Notes: generated by a model from the letters alone, not told the origin. 51,368 nucleotides of DNA from Planctomycetota bacterium (GCA_029260825.1 JAJDCM010000170.1:1-51368), one strand, 5' to 3'; counted from the stretch's first letter, positions 18,396 through 27,442 are shown. Translations and numbers: made by a program.

Positions 18396-18986
18396 ATGCC
18401 CAAAAAACCTCTCATCGTTCGAGCCCATGATGCAGTGATCGCGCACCTCTGGGATGGTGGGCTGGCCGTGGACGCAACTGCCGGGAACGGGCACGATACG
18501 TGTTTTCTTGCGGAACGTGTCGGGCCCACCGGACGGGTGATTGCCCTCGACATCCAGGAATGCGCGGTCACCGCCACCCGTGCTCAGGTGGAAGATGCGA
18601 AGCTCTCGGAGCGAGTTTCGGTTTTCAAAGCGGATCACGCGAATCTTCTCGACTACGTTCCCGAATCCTGGATCGGGAAGACGTCGGTGGTTCTCTTCAA
18701 TCTCGGCTATCTTCCTGGGAGTGACAAGAAGATCGTGACTCGACCCGAAACCACGGTGAGTGCCCTGACTGCCAGCCTGTCACTCCTTGCTGGCGACGGC
18801 ATCCTCTCGGTTCTTCTTTACCTGGGACACAGCGGCGGGGCGGCGGAGGCTACCGCGGTCTCGAAATGGCTGGAGGAGCTCCCTGTCGAGCATTTTGCGT
18901 GGGAGTCGATTGGCTCGGAGAAGCCGAACGATCCGCTTCGGCACAAGAATGCGACCCCGATCCTCACCCTGGTGACTCGGGTCTGA
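18396..18986 (+). CDS. YtqB-type class I SAM methyltransferase
   Basis: A 196-aa member of the small 'putative rRNA methylase' family. Motif I is AVDATAGNGHDTCFLAERVG, followed by VIALDIQECAV, the conserved VVLFNLGYLPGSDK and VSALTASLSLLAGDGILSVLLYLGHSGG. B. subtilis TrmM (YtqB) of this family methylates the wobble modification mnm5s2U in some tRNAs; transfer of that activity to this protein is inference. The frame is open from 18255, but those extra 47 residues are Arg-rich and unlike the family, so I take ATG 18396, which gives the normal family length. A TACAAT hexamer (18384-18389) ends six bases before it, hinting at a leaderless message. The stop is one base from the convergent response-regulator gene. 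Confidence 0.85.
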   Translation: MPKKPLIVRAHDAVIAHLWDGGLAVDATAGNGHDTCFLAERVGPTGRVIALDIQECAVTATRAQVEDAKLSERVSVFKADHANLLDYVPESWIGKTSVVLFNLGYLPGSDKKIVTRPETTVSALTASLSLLAGDGILSVLLYLGHSGGAAEATAVSKWLEELPVEHFAWESIGSEKPNDPLRHKNATPILTLVTRV

Positions 18987-18987
18987 C

Positions 18988-20367
18988 TCAAGTCTTCTTG
19001 ATGTCAAGCTGGGTCATTTTCTGCTGGAGACTCTGCCGGTGGATCCCGAGAGTCCGGGCGGCCGCACTCACGTTTCCCTGGTTGCGGTCCAGAGCGGCGT
19101 GAATAGCTCGGCGCTCGAACCACTGGAGAAGCTGGTTCTTTGCCTCTGTTAAGGGAAGGCCCTCAAGGGAGGATATGTCCAGATCTGTTTCGCCCTGCGA
19201 GGATGGACAAAGGCCCAGATCCACCGGTTCAATCACGTCCCCCACCGTCATGGCAGCCGCAGCCGTGATGACCTGCTTCAATTCCCGCACGTTGCCAGGC
19301 CAAGAATGTTCGAAAAGCGCTTTTTGGGTTGCGGATGAAAGCCTGGGGAAAGGTCCCTCGTCTCTTGTTTTCATGCCGTCCAGAAAATGGTTGGCGAGCA
19401 AGAGAATATCTTCCCCGCGGGTGCGCAGCGGGGGAACTTGAAGGTGAATTCCCCGGACCCGGTAGTAGAGGTCCTGGCGAAAATGTCCCTCCTCGATCGA
19501 CTGGGTGAGATCCTGGTGTGTGGCGCTGATGACTCGAACATCTACTTTTTCCGTGCGGGAACCTCCCACGGGAGTCACCTCTCTCTCCTGGAGAGCACGA
19601 AGAACTTTCGTTTGAAGCACAGCCGGCATATCCCCGATCTCGTCGAGGAAGAGAGTCCCTCCGTTTGCCTGAACAAAGACCCCATCACGATCGGTCGTAG
19701 CTCCGGTGAAGGCTCCCTTCTTGTGTCCAAAGAGCTCGCTTTCGGCCAAGGATTCGCTGATGGCAGCTGCATTGACCGCGATGAAGGGTCCGGTCGCTCG
19801 GGAGCTGAGGTCATGAATTTGTCGGGCGATCAGTTCTTTTCCGCTACCGGTTTCGCCCCGGAGTAGGATGTCGAGAGGAGCCCGCGAAGCCCTTTCCATC
19901 CGGGTAAAGAGTTCGCGCATGGGACGACTGATTCCAAGAAGAGCACCTTGAGCTGTCTTTCCGTCGATCCGGTCCTGAAGCTCGGAAACCTTCATCTCCA
20001 GGGCGACTCGATTTGCGCTTTTGCGAGCGATGGCCCGGAGTCTTTCCACTTCATATGGCTTGGTCAGGTAGTCGGTCGCGCCAAGACGCATGCAGGAGAT
20101 GGCACTTTCCACCGTGTCATCAGCGGTGACAACGATGATCTCGGGTCGATGAGTCGCCCCTTCCAACCCGGACAGGACAGCTTGACCGTCAAGCTCCGGC
20201 ATGTTCAGGTCAAGAAACACAAGATCGGGGGCCTCATTGCGAATCGACTCGAGAGCCTCCCGTCCGTTCGAGGCTTCGAGGATCTTGTAGTCGAGTTTAT
20301 CCAGTGCCTTTCGAAGGCCGAAGCGTGCGGGCTGTTCGTCGTCGGCAATGAGGATCGTGAGTTTCAT
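18988..20367 (-). CDS. NtrC-type sigma-54-dependent response regulator
   Basis: A 459-aa transcription activator. The receiver domain (1-120) has the acidic pair Asp9/Asp10, phospho-acceptor Asp53 in FLDLNMPELDG and Lys103. The AAA+ domain has Walker A GETGSGKE (171-178), the sigma-54 contact loop GAFTGA (218-223), Walker B TLFLDEIGD (238-246) and the SWPGNVREL element (355-363). The C-terminal Fis-type helix-turn-helix is at about 428-455 (NVSAAARTLGIHRQSL). All parts needed for ATP-driven opening of sigma-54 promoters are intact. The start overlaps the stop of the kinase gene by four bases. The consensus sigma-54 promoter upstream of the PspA operon (27243-27257) is an obvious candidate target. 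Confidence 0.97.
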   Translation of the reverse strand: MKLTILIADDEQPARFGLRKALDKLDYKILEASNGREALESIRNEAPDLVFLDLNMPELDGQAVLSGLEGATHRPEIIVVTADDTVESAISCMRLGATDYLTKPYEVERLRAIARKSANRVALEMKVSELQDRIDGKTAQGALLGISRPMRELFTRMERASRAPLDILLRGETGSGKELIARQIHDLSSRATGPFIAVNAAAISESLAESELFGHKKGAFTGATTDRDGVFVQANGGTLFLDEIGDMPAVLQTKVLRALQEREVTPVGGSRTEKVDVRVISATHQDLTQSIEEGHFRQDLYYRVRGIHLQVPPLRTRGEDILLLANHFLDGMKTRDEGPFPRLSSATQKALFEHSWPGNVRELKQVITAAAAMTVGDVIEPVDLGLCPSSQGETDLDISSLEGLPLTEAKNQLLQWFERRAIHAALDRNQGNVSAAARTLGIHRQSLQQKMTQLDIKKT

Positions 20368-22451
20368 GATGCTTCTGTCTTCCTGGGGAATCGTACGGAA
20401 AAGACGGTGCCCTGGGTTTTTTCGGTCTCACAATGAATGTGGGCGCCAAGCTCTCTCAAGGTTCGACCAACAAGGTAGAGGCCAAGGCCCGTTCCATTGT
20501 TCTTGGTGGTGACGAAAGGTTCAAAAAGACGATCTTGTACCTCGGGCGGAATGCCAGGGCCACTGTCTCGAACTTCAATGGTCAGGTGAGTCTCATCACT
20601 CAGGCCGCAAACGTTGACGACACCTCCCGGGCCAGCGGCGTCGAGCCCATTGGAGATGAGGTTGAAGAAGATCTCCCGAAGAGCGGTCTCATCTTCCTCA
20701 ACAATGGGAAGAGAGTCGGGAAGATCCACCTTGAGAGTGCTTCCCGTTTTTCGAGCAACATGTCCCAGGACATGCAAGGTTTCCTGAACTGCGTGAACAA
20801 TGCCGACTTTCTTTCCGGCGGCTGGTGAGGGACGAACAAAGGAAAGCAAGCGGGTCACCGTCGCTGACAAACGATCGACTTCGGAGCGTACGATCCGCAG
20901 GTCCTCCGCCCCTGGAGCGTCTTTTTCCATGTCTTCTTCCAGTACGGTGACAATGGTCTTGATGGAAGAAAGTGGGTTCTTGACTTCGTGAGCGATGGAG
21001 CTCGCCACCAGCCCAAGGGTTGACAGTTTTTCGTTTTGCATGGCCCGTCGTTCGGCAGCAAGTCGATCCGCCTGAAGAAGGCTGTTATTCAGAGTGATTC
21101 CGAGTTGCTCGGTCAGAAGCTGGGTCATTCCAAGGAGCTCTTCCGTCAGCTGTCGATTTCTTGATCGTCCTCCGATCAGGGCAAGACCCTGGATCTCCGG
21201 ATGGGAAAGAACAACCGCCGTGGAGGCCTTGGCCCTTGTCAGGAGATCCTCGGTGTCTTTCCCCGGTGCACGGTGGACGGTAACGAGCTGATGATTTTCC
21301 TGGAGCAGGATGCGGTGAAGCGAGGCCGCGTCCTCATCGGATAATGGTGGATTTCCTGTCCCGCGAGTCGCAACCGATCCTTCGGAAGAGAAGGTCCATA
21401 CGTACACAAAAGAAACGGAAAGGGCCTCGGCGGTTTGGGCCTGGAACCAGCTCATGACCTGGGTCGGTGGTTGTCCCGAAAGCGCCGTCATCTGAACCGA
21501 CAAGCGCCTGAGCTGATCCCTCTGGGTCGCCATGCGCTCTCCCATGAGGTAACGCAAGGCCTCCGCCGTTCGTTCTCGAAACGGTTGATAGAGAAGAATC
21601 ACGATGACGATGACGATGACCGACATGAGCTTGAAGTCAACCTGGTAACGAATGCTGAGCTCTTCTCGAAGCTGGCTCAAGAAAACATGGTCAAAGAGAA
21701 GGACGGCAAGAATGATCGCTCCGTAAACGATGCTTCTTTCCAGGACGATCTGAAGGAAATTGAAACGAAGGATGGTGTAGGTAAGAAGCAGGGTCAGAAG
21801 AACGGGAGACATGGCCAGCATCAAGAAGAGGGGGGCCGACTCGACATGGAGCAGATCGAGAATCCCCATCGTGACGTCCAGGACGAGAAGGATCACAAGG
21901 CCCAAAGAAACCCGGCTGTAAAAGGCCCGCATCCACGGAACCTCTGTCTTGGAACGGAGTCGATAGAACCCGACCGCGGCGATCGTGTTGACGAGACAGA
22001 GCCAGAACAGGTAAGGAGTCGTATAGGCCCCGAGAACATCCATGATCTTTCCCCGGGGATCGGGCAAGTTGAGAGCCACCATGGCACTCACTCCGAGGGG
22101 AAGGTAAAGAACGGGAACGATCCAGATCTTTAGCCGTTTCCCGCTTTCTCGTTGGGCCGCCCGGACCCACGCGTGAAGCATGGCGGAAGGCATCAGCAGG
22201 AGTCCAACGCTGATGGAAACCAGGCAGACCCGGAGAATCCTACTCATCCACATTCCGGGGGCTGGGCTCAGCCAGCTATGACAAAACGTTGCCGTGTGAA
22301 ACAGCCAGACAGCAAACACAAGCAGATACAAGGGGGACGGAGATCGTTTGCGGTTTCCCTTCTCCAAAAGAACAAGGAGTACGGCGGTATCGAGGACGGT
22401 GGCCCCGCCGTAGCAAAACAGCTCAATATCCTGGAGTGACACGGTTGTCAT
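20364..22451 (-). CDS. Multi-pass membrane sensor histidine kinase
   Basis: A 695-aa sensor kinase. About eight to ten hydrophobic segments fill the first roughly 300 residues. A GAF-like cytoplasmic region follows (about 320-460, ending GLALIGGRSRNRQLTEELLG). The HisKA domain carries His488 in IAHEVKNPLSS. The ATPase domain has the N box (FFNLISNGLDAAGP), G1 (RDSGPGIPPE), F box (LFEPFVTTK) and G2 (GTGLGLYL). Gene order and four-base overlap with the sigma-54 regulator make them a two-component pair. The overall layout (polytopic N-terminus, GAF, HisKA, followed by an NtrC-type partner) recalls PrsK/PrsR of exopolysaccharide/PEP-CTERM systems, though no exosortase genes are seen here. It sits 102 bases after the PspA-cluster small gene on the same strand. 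A membrane or envelope signal is likely; the ligand is unknown. Confidence 0.94.
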   Translation of the reverse strand: MTTVSLQDIELFCYGGATVLDTAVLLVLLEKGNRKRSPSPLYLLVFAVWLFHTATFCHSWLSPAPGMWMSRILRVCLVSISVGLLLMPSAMLHAWVRAAQRESGKRLKIWIVPVLYLPLGVSAMVALNLPDPRGKIMDVLGAYTTPYLFWLCLVNTIAAVGFYRLRSKTEVPWMRAFYSRVSLGLVILLVLDVTMGILDLLHVESAPLFLMLAMSPVLLTLLLTYTILRFNFLQIVLERSIVYGAIILAVLLFDHVFLSQLREELSIRYQVDFKLMSVIVIVIVILLYQPFRERTAEALRYLMGERMATQRDQLRRLSVQMTALSGQPPTQVMSWFQAQTAEALSVSFVYVWTFSSEGSVATRGTGNPPLSDEDAASLHRILLQENHQLVTVHRAPGKDTEDLLTRAKASTAVVLSHPEIQGLALIGGRSRNRQLTEELLGMTQLLTEQLGITLNNSLLQADRLAAERRAMQNEKLSTLGLVASSIAHEVKNPLSSIKTIVTVLEEDMEKDAPGAEDLRIVRSEVDRLSATVTRLLSFVRPSPAAGKKVGIVHAVQETLHVLGHVARKTGSTLKVDLPDSLPIVEEDETALREIFFNLISNGLDAAGPGGVVNVCGLSDETHLTIEVRDSGPGIPPEVQDRLFEPFVTTKNNGTGLGLYLVGRTLRELGAHIHCETEKTQGTVFSVRFPRKTEAS

Positions 22452-22553
22452 CAGGGTCTTCTAAAGAGGTGTTTCTTGGAAACCTTTGAGAGGCTTAGCA
22501 CGCTTCTTTGTAGTTCCCGAAAAGTTCGCCCAGGCCTTCATGAATAATCCTGG

Positions 22554-22889
22554 CTAGCCGAACACGATGACTTCATCTTCGGGGACTTCGAGAGTTTTAC
22601 CATCCTGAGTAAGCCTGGCAGTTCTCCCGAGAGAAAAAGAGACCGGATCGACCGACAAAATGGCCTGATTTCCCTGGAGTTGACAGTCATAGTCGACGAA
22701 GGCTCCCTCCTCCGTGTACCCGACTCTGCGTCGAATCACCTGGATGTTCTCTCCTTCGATTTGAATGAGACAGGGGAGGGGCAACCTCAGGAGCTGCCCC
22801 TCGTAGGGTGAGATCCGGATTCGATCAACTTTCCACCAGTCTCCTAGCATTCTCGAAAGGATCGTCCTCCGGGAGAAGGGATCACTCAT
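22554..22889 (-). CDS. Small protein coupled to pspA
   Basis: I do not recognise this 111-aa protein. It starts at ATG 22889, inside the last codons of pspA (eight-base overlap of the form ATGAGTGA), which argues for translational coupling. The longer open frame running up to 23321 is a shadow of pspA. Residues 1-25 are mixed charged with two tryptophans (GDWWKVDRIRISPYEG). The rest looks all-beta, with short strands such as GQLLRLPLPCLIQI, QVIRRRVGY, FVDYDC and AILSVDPVSFSLGR. There is no signal peptide or membrane segment. By position it may work with PspA at the membrane or modify its action. Confidence 0.75.
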   Translation of the reverse strand: MSDPFSRRTILSRMLGDWWKVDRIRISPYEGQLLRLPLPCLIQIEGENIQVIRRRVGYTEEGAFVDYDCQLQGNQAILSVDPVSFSLGRTARLTQDGKTLEVPEDEVIVFG

Positions 22890-23565
22890 CTTTCTTCTCG
22901 ATCCGCTTGCGTAAAGCTTCGAACTCTGACCGGAGGATTTCCTCTTTCTCCTGGTTTTCGAAATCTTCGGCGAGATCTTCTTGGTCCGGGTCCCGATCCT
23001 CGAGGCGGTCGTAAGCATCCGCCAGAGCTTCAGTTCGCTCGACCTTCTTTTCCAGCTGATCGAACTGGGAAAAGGCCGATTCCCGATTCGCCCGGGACAG
23101 GGTCCGATGAATCTTCTGTTCCGAATTTGCCCGCACAAGTCTGGCAAGTAGAAGGGTTCGCTTCTGCCTCGCTTGCCGGATCTTGTCTCCCAGGTCCTGG
23201 ACGGATCGCTGGAGCTTTGCGGTCTGGGTCTTTTGCTTCCTGTACTCCTCATCAAGGGTCTCTGCTCTCTTGCTGGATTCGACCTTCCGGGCAAGGGCTG
23301 CTCGACTCTTCTCTTCATCATTTCGTGTGAGGGCAGCGGTGGCGCGATCGAGCCAGACCCGAGTCTCCTCCCGAGCCTTTTCGACCTGCCTCTTCAGCTG
23401 GATCTCGTCCGCGATCGCTTCTGCTACACCTTTTCGAACCCGACCTAGCTCCTCTTCCATATCGATGATGAGCTGATGAAGCATTCGCTCCGGATCCTGA
23501 ACTTTTTCTCTGAACGCGGTGACGCTTGAGCGCATGACGAGGGTGAAATCTTGAATCCATTTCAT
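22882..23565 (-). CDS. pspA: PspA/IM30 family membrane-stress protein
   Basis: A 227-aa coiled-coil protein of the ESCRT-III-like PspA/Vipp1 family, which binds and stabilises damaged membranes. The N-terminal amphipathic helix is MKWIQDFTLVMRSSVTAF. Next comes the family hallmark VQDPERMLHQLIIDMEEEL, then long charged helices (about 30-200) with heptad patterns and an acidic tail ending EALRKRIEKKDE. Start 23565 is preceded by AGGAG; the frame extends 12 codons further upstream without a better site. It lies 26 bases after the large membrane protein gene and overlaps the 111-aa gene. In E. coli, pspA is driven by sigma-54 and PspF. Here a sigma-54 promoter and an NtrC-type activator are both in the same cluster. 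Confidence 0.95.
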   Translation of the reverse strand: MKWIQDFTLVMRSSVTAFREKVQDPERMLHQLIIDMEEELGRVRKGVAEAIADEIQLKRQVEKAREETRVWLDRATAALTRNDEEKSRAALARKVESSKRAETLDEEYRKQKTQTAKLQRSVQDLGDKIRQARQKRTLLLARLVRANSEQKIHRTLSRANRESAFSQFDQLEKKVERTEALADAYDRLEDRDPDQEDLAEDFENQEKEEILRSEFEALRKRIEKKDE

Positions 23566-23591
23566 GGTTTTCTCCTGTTGATGTGAGAGGA

Positions 23592-26500
23592 CTAATTCCA
23601 TGCCTTGAGAGCGGCGGAAAGAGCACGAACTCTCTGCAATAGATGTTCACGGTTTCGTTCGGCGAGAGCCCCAAGGCTCATCACCAGGCCGCCGAACCCG
23701 AGCCCGGCAAACCAAAGTAGGTTGGGATGGTCAATCGATCCTCGGACCACCATCGCGACCAGGTCGGCAAGAAGAAATGCACATCCGGTCCACATGAGCG
23801 CCTTGATGCGAAGGCCGACGGCCGCAAGAACAATCAAGGCCGAGAGGACCATCAAAGAAAAGAGATGAAACCAGCTGCCGGTTACGATGTGAAAGATGGG
23901 AGAAACAAGGATGATGAGTGCTCCCGCGTAAGTCAGAGCCGTCTTCACTCCAGGAGACAGTTCCTTTCGAAAGAGATGAGTCAAGCCAAGGACCGAGCCA
24001 CCGACCGGAATGAGAAAAAGTTGGGGATCCGAAAAGGGAAGGTCGAGGGCCAGGAGGATCGTACATACGTTCAGGATTGCAATCGAACCGACGAACGCCT
24101 TCCTTCTTCCTGTTTGCATGCCGTAAACGAAGTAGAAAGAGGAGGCAAGGAGGAGTCCCAGGCTGCTGAGGCCGGGAATCATGCTGGAGAATCCGAGCCC
24201 ATGACGGACCACCGCAAGGAGGGCGGCGGCGGCGGGGAGGAGCAACGATGTCTTCATCAGGGGACCTTGAAGGGCGTTGAGATTCTCCCGAGTTCGAGTT
24301 CTTCGAGCGACGCCGTAGGCCACGAAGGCCAGAATGGAGAGGATGATCTGGCTCGTGCCATTGCCGAAAGTGATGATCTTCTGATAGGCCATCCATCCGA
24401 TCGTGATGCCGAACAGAGCCTCTCCGTACCATACGTAGGTTTCATTATCTCTTTGACATCCAAAGCGGATGGCGTTTCCAGCCAGAACCAGGAGGCTTCC
24501 TATAAAGACAGTCCCTTCCAGGAAGGAAACCCTGGGAACAAAGGTCGTTGCAATGAGAGAGTAGACGAGAAAGACAAGGAGGACACTCTTGATGACCATG
24601 CACAAGTCCTTCTCTTGCCGACTCCGAGGAATCATTCTTCTCCACAGAAGAAGACTTGCTGATGCGGCGGCAAAGAAGATCGCTCCAAGATCATGCTCGG
24701 TCATTTCCCAGACAAAGAAGCTCTCTTTGCGAGTCAGCTGCACGATCCACGAGAGAAGCTGGCCGTTCAAGAAAGCGATCCCGGGAACGCGAAGTTCGTT
24801 CCACGCATTCTTTCTTGCCAGGAGCAAAAGACCAAGGCCCGCGAGGATCCCGGCAATCCTGATTTCATGATGAAAGCCAAGAAAAGACAGACTCCCGACG
24901 CAAACAAAGAGACCGCACAAAAGGAATCGGGCGGAGCGAAGAAGAGTTGGAAGACCTTGATATCCAGACGGGGGGGGATCGACTTCAAAGAGGCGATGAA
25001 CGCGTCGAAGAAGAGGCAAAGCCAGGTGTCCAAGTCCCATGGCAATGGCGGGAATCCAGGAAAGAGAATCCTTTCCCATGAAATCAGTCAAGGCCAGCAG
25101 GATGAAGACCATTGATGCAAGGAGGGTCACAAAAGAGAAGATGGGTCTCTCCCTCTCACTGCATTGATGGAGGGCAAGGAATCCGATGAGGGCCTGGGCG
25201 AAATAGGTATGGAGGGGAGGCGAATCGAACTGGAACACGGCAAAGAACGGTGTGCCGAGATGAACAAGCAGGATCACCGGGACAACCCGCAAGAGAACGG
25301 ATCGAATCGGAGGAAGAAGTGACACTTCGAGGGCGGAGGTTCCTCTGCGGGTCAACAGAACTCTCGCTCCATGGAGGGTGGCCAGGGAGAGGGTCAGAAG
25401 GAGTAGATGAGCGTTCAAGGGCATTCGCGTGGACAGAAAATGAATGGCGGTGAGACTGAAGATGACGGTGCTCATGCCGATCGAGGGTTTTTGAGTTCGG
25501 GCGCAATGGAGAAGGAAGGAGCCGATCAACAGAACCAATGTCCCGATCTCGAGGAACGAGATGGATGGGGAAATTGTTGCTTGAATGATCCACAGAGTGG
25601 CGAGCAAGAAGGTTCCGATGAGCGAGGCAAGATGGCTCGGCGAGGCGGAAGATGCGCAATCATCGTTCCATCGAAAGACTGATTGATCAAGCCTCTTCCC
25701 GAGCAGGCTGGTGTGGAAGATGAGCAGGGCCGGAAGCGTCAACGTGAGTGCAGGATCGACGGGGAAACCAAGGACCTCTCGAGCAAACGGGACGGCACCC
25801 AGGGCTGCAATCAGGGATGAGGCCACGGTAAGAAACGCCATCCTTCGATCTTTGACAGCTCGGGTCCCAAGGAGCAGGAGCAAGGTCATGGCTGCTCCCA
25901 CCGGAAAGGTCGTCTTGAAATGGGTGAGAGATGCTGCAAGAAGGATCACTTCGAGACCGATGATGAAATGGCTGACTGGAGCGGCAAAGAACACTTCCTG
26001 CTTCTTCTTACACCTTTGTAAAAAGAGCGTTCCAGCCAGCAGAAGTGGAAAAAAGGTGAGTCCGTAGAACCCATAGGGGAGTCCGTCCTCCCGCACCACA
26101 TCCGCTCCGAATTGAGCCACCCTCGCTGCTGTTTCCCGAAAGAACGCGGGAGAGAAGTTGTAGGCCGCAGTGAAGGAAACGAGCATTCCCCAGACAAATG
26201 GAGTCATTCGGGTCGACCTCGCCAGGACGGCGAAGATCACCCCGGCGATCGCAGCGGCCGGAGTGAGCTCGGTCGGGACCCTACCGTCAAGAACCGGCAG
26301 AGCGGTGAGAACAACCCCCGACGCCGCCAACAAGATTCCGACGAACAGGGGAAGGATGATCGACGACGGGTAGGGTCGAATGAGATCTCCTGTCCGCTGA
26401 CGATGCACGTGAACCACCGAGTTCGCGGTAAGAAAGATCGGCACCGAAAGAAGAACGCACCCGAGGCCGAGTTGAGCTTGAGTGACATCGCCGCAGAGGT

Positions 26501-27191
26501 GAGTCAGGAACACCGCAAGGAATTGACTCGCAAGAAGGGCTACGGGAAAGAACCCGAAGAGGATGGGACGTTGATTCTTCTCCGCCAGCCAGAAGCAGTG
26601 CCGATTGACCTTGATGATTCCGGCGCAAAGGACTCCCCACAAGAAGAGGCCGAGGAGAGGCGATATCCATCCGACCTGATCGCGAAGACTCGGGATGACT
26701 GCACCCGACACCGAGAGGATCAGGTAGGAGATCAAGAAGGTCGGTTGGGTGCCGCCCAGAAACTCGGAGAAAATCCGTCCTACTGAGATGGTGGCATAGA
26801 CAAGAGTGATGGCTACCATGAAGACCCGGGCGATGACAGTATCAGCGCCGGCAAATGGCATCGAAAGAAACAAGACCGGCACCAGCATCGTGACGAGGGC
26901 CCGCAGGACCGTTCCCGTCTTGCGAAGAGCCAGTCGGTTGAAACAGATCGCGCCGGTCGCATCGATGAGAGCGGTGTAGCCAAGGAGAATCACGATTTTC
27001 CAGAGGGGTGCATAGGATTGCCAGTGTGTGGTGACAAGCATCGCCGAGGAGCCAAGGAGGATCGCCATGCCGATACCCAGAACCCAGATGATGCTGCGCT
27101 CCTGAAGAAAGGTGTCGAGGAAACGGAGGAGTGTGGAACGGGGCTCGGGGGGCGTTTCCGTTTCGAGGGGAGTTGGCAGTTGGATCCTCAT
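23592..27191 (-). CDS. Very large polytopic membrane protein, first gene of the PspA operon
   Basis: A 1199-aa protein almost entirely made of hydrophobic segments; by eye about 35-40 membrane spans separated by short charged loops. No catalytic motif, nucleotide-binding site or known domain stands out. The first 40 residues and the last 20 (NREHLLQRVRALSAALKAWN) are polar and probably cytoplasmic. ATG 27191 is preceded by GGAG and matches the start of a sensible N-terminus; the frame continues 16 codons upstream. The gene begins about 50 bases downstream of a consensus sigma-54 promoter and ends 26 bases before pspA. Its shape recalls the huge membrane proteins of the DUF2339/DUF2157 kind, but I cannot assign it. 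A role as membrane anchor, transporter or stress sensor for the Psp circuit is inference. Confidence 0.85.
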   Translation of the reverse strand: MRIQLPTPLETETPPEPRSTLLRFLDTFLQERSIIWVLGIGMAILLGSSAMLVTTHWQSYAPLWKIVILLGYTALIDATGAICFNRLALRKTGTVLRALVTMLVPVLFLSMPFAGADTVIARVFMVAITLVYATISVGRIFSEFLGGTQPTFLISYLILSVSGAVIPSLRDQVGWISPLLGLFLWGVLCAGIIKVNRHCFWLAEKNQRPILFGFFPVALLASQFLAVFLTHLCGDVTQAQLGLGCVLLSVPIFLTANSVVHVHRQRTGDLIRPYPSSIILPLFVGILLAASGVVLTALPVLDGRVPTELTPAAAIAGVIFAVLARSTRMTPFVWGMLVSFTAAYNFSPAFFRETAARVAQFGADVVREDGLPYGFYGLTFFPLLLAGTLFLQRCKKKQEVFFAAPVSHFIIGLEVILLAASLTHFKTTFPVGAAMTLLLLLGTRAVKDRRMAFLTVASSLIAALGAVPFAREVLGFPVDPALTLTLPALLIFHTSLLGKRLDQSVFRWNDDCASSASPSHLASLIGTFLLATLWIIQATISPSISFLEIGTLVLLIGSFLLHCARTQKPSIGMSTVIFSLTAIHFLSTRMPLNAHLLLLTLSLATLHGARVLLTRRGTSALEVSLLPPIRSVLLRVVPVILLVHLGTPFFAVFQFDSPPLHTYFAQALIGFLALHQCSERERPIFSFVTLLASMVFILLALTDFMGKDSLSWIPAIAMGLGHLALPLLRRVHRLFEVDPPPSGYQGLPTLLRSARFLLCGLFVCVGSLSFLGFHHEIRIAGILAGLGLLLLARKNAWNELRVPGIAFLNGQLLSWIVQLTRKESFFVWEMTEHDLGAIFFAAASASLLLWRRMIPRSRQEKDLCMVIKSVLLVFLVYSLIATTFVPRVSFLEGTVFIGSLLVLAGNAIRFGCQRDNETYVWYGEALFGITIGWMAYQKIITFGNGTSQIILSILAFVAYGVARRTRTRENLNALQGPLMKTSLLLPAAAALLAVVRHGLGFSSMIPGLSSLGLLLASSFYFVYGMQTGRRKAFVGSIAILNVCTILLALDLPFSDPQLFLIPVGGSVLGLTHLFRKELSPGVKTALTYAGALIILVSPIFHIVTGSWFHLFSLMVLSALIVLAAVGLRIKALMWTGCAFLLADLVAMVVRGSIDHPNLLWFAGLGFGGLVMSLGALAERNREHLLQRVRALSAALKAWN

Positions 27192-27242
27192 GATCGATCT
27201 CCAGATTGCAGTCGGGTGTTTCTTGTGTCTCCAGGACAAAAC

Positions 27243-27257
27243 GCAAGGACGGTGCCA
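27243..27257 (-). promoter_or_regulatory. Consensus sigma-54 promoter of the PspA operon
   Basis: Read on the minus strand, TGGCACCGTCCTTGC matches the sigma-54 consensus TGGCAC-N5-TTGC in every fixed position, with the GG and GC doublets at the required spacing. It lies in the intergenic region, about 52 bases upstream of the ATG at 27191, giving an expected leader of about 40 bases. The neighbouring NtrC-type activator gene supports the call. Confidence 0.85.
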
Positions 27258-27310
27258 GGGAGGGAGAATTCAGGAAAAAGAGACCTTACCTGCTATAAAC
27301 AAAATGCTTA

Positions 27311-27333
27311 CGGGCCTCCTGGGTCTTGGCCCG
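27311..27333. promoter_or_regulatory. Intergenic inverted repeat between divergent genes
   Basis: CGGGCC (27311-27316) and GGCCCG (27328-27333) are perfectly complementary with an 11-base loop. The hairpin lies upstream of the sigma-54 promoter, in the 285-base divergent region. It could be an upstream binding site for the sigma-54 activator or only a GC-rich hairpin. No T run follows. Confidence 0.3.
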
Positions 27334-27442
27334 GTCGATCCAGTTCCCCGGTTCCTCCTGCATCCTCTGCAGGGTAGCGACTGCATTTCTTTGAGGAGGT
27401 GAGTCCTCGAATCAAGGAGAGTGCCTTCCGATTCCGATGGAG

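Noticed and set aside
22452..22553. Possible separate promoter or terminator between the 111-aa gene and the sensor kinase gene
   Set aside because: No sigma-54 motif and only a five-base hairpin without a T run, so I treat the five genes as one cluster without claiming a single transcript.
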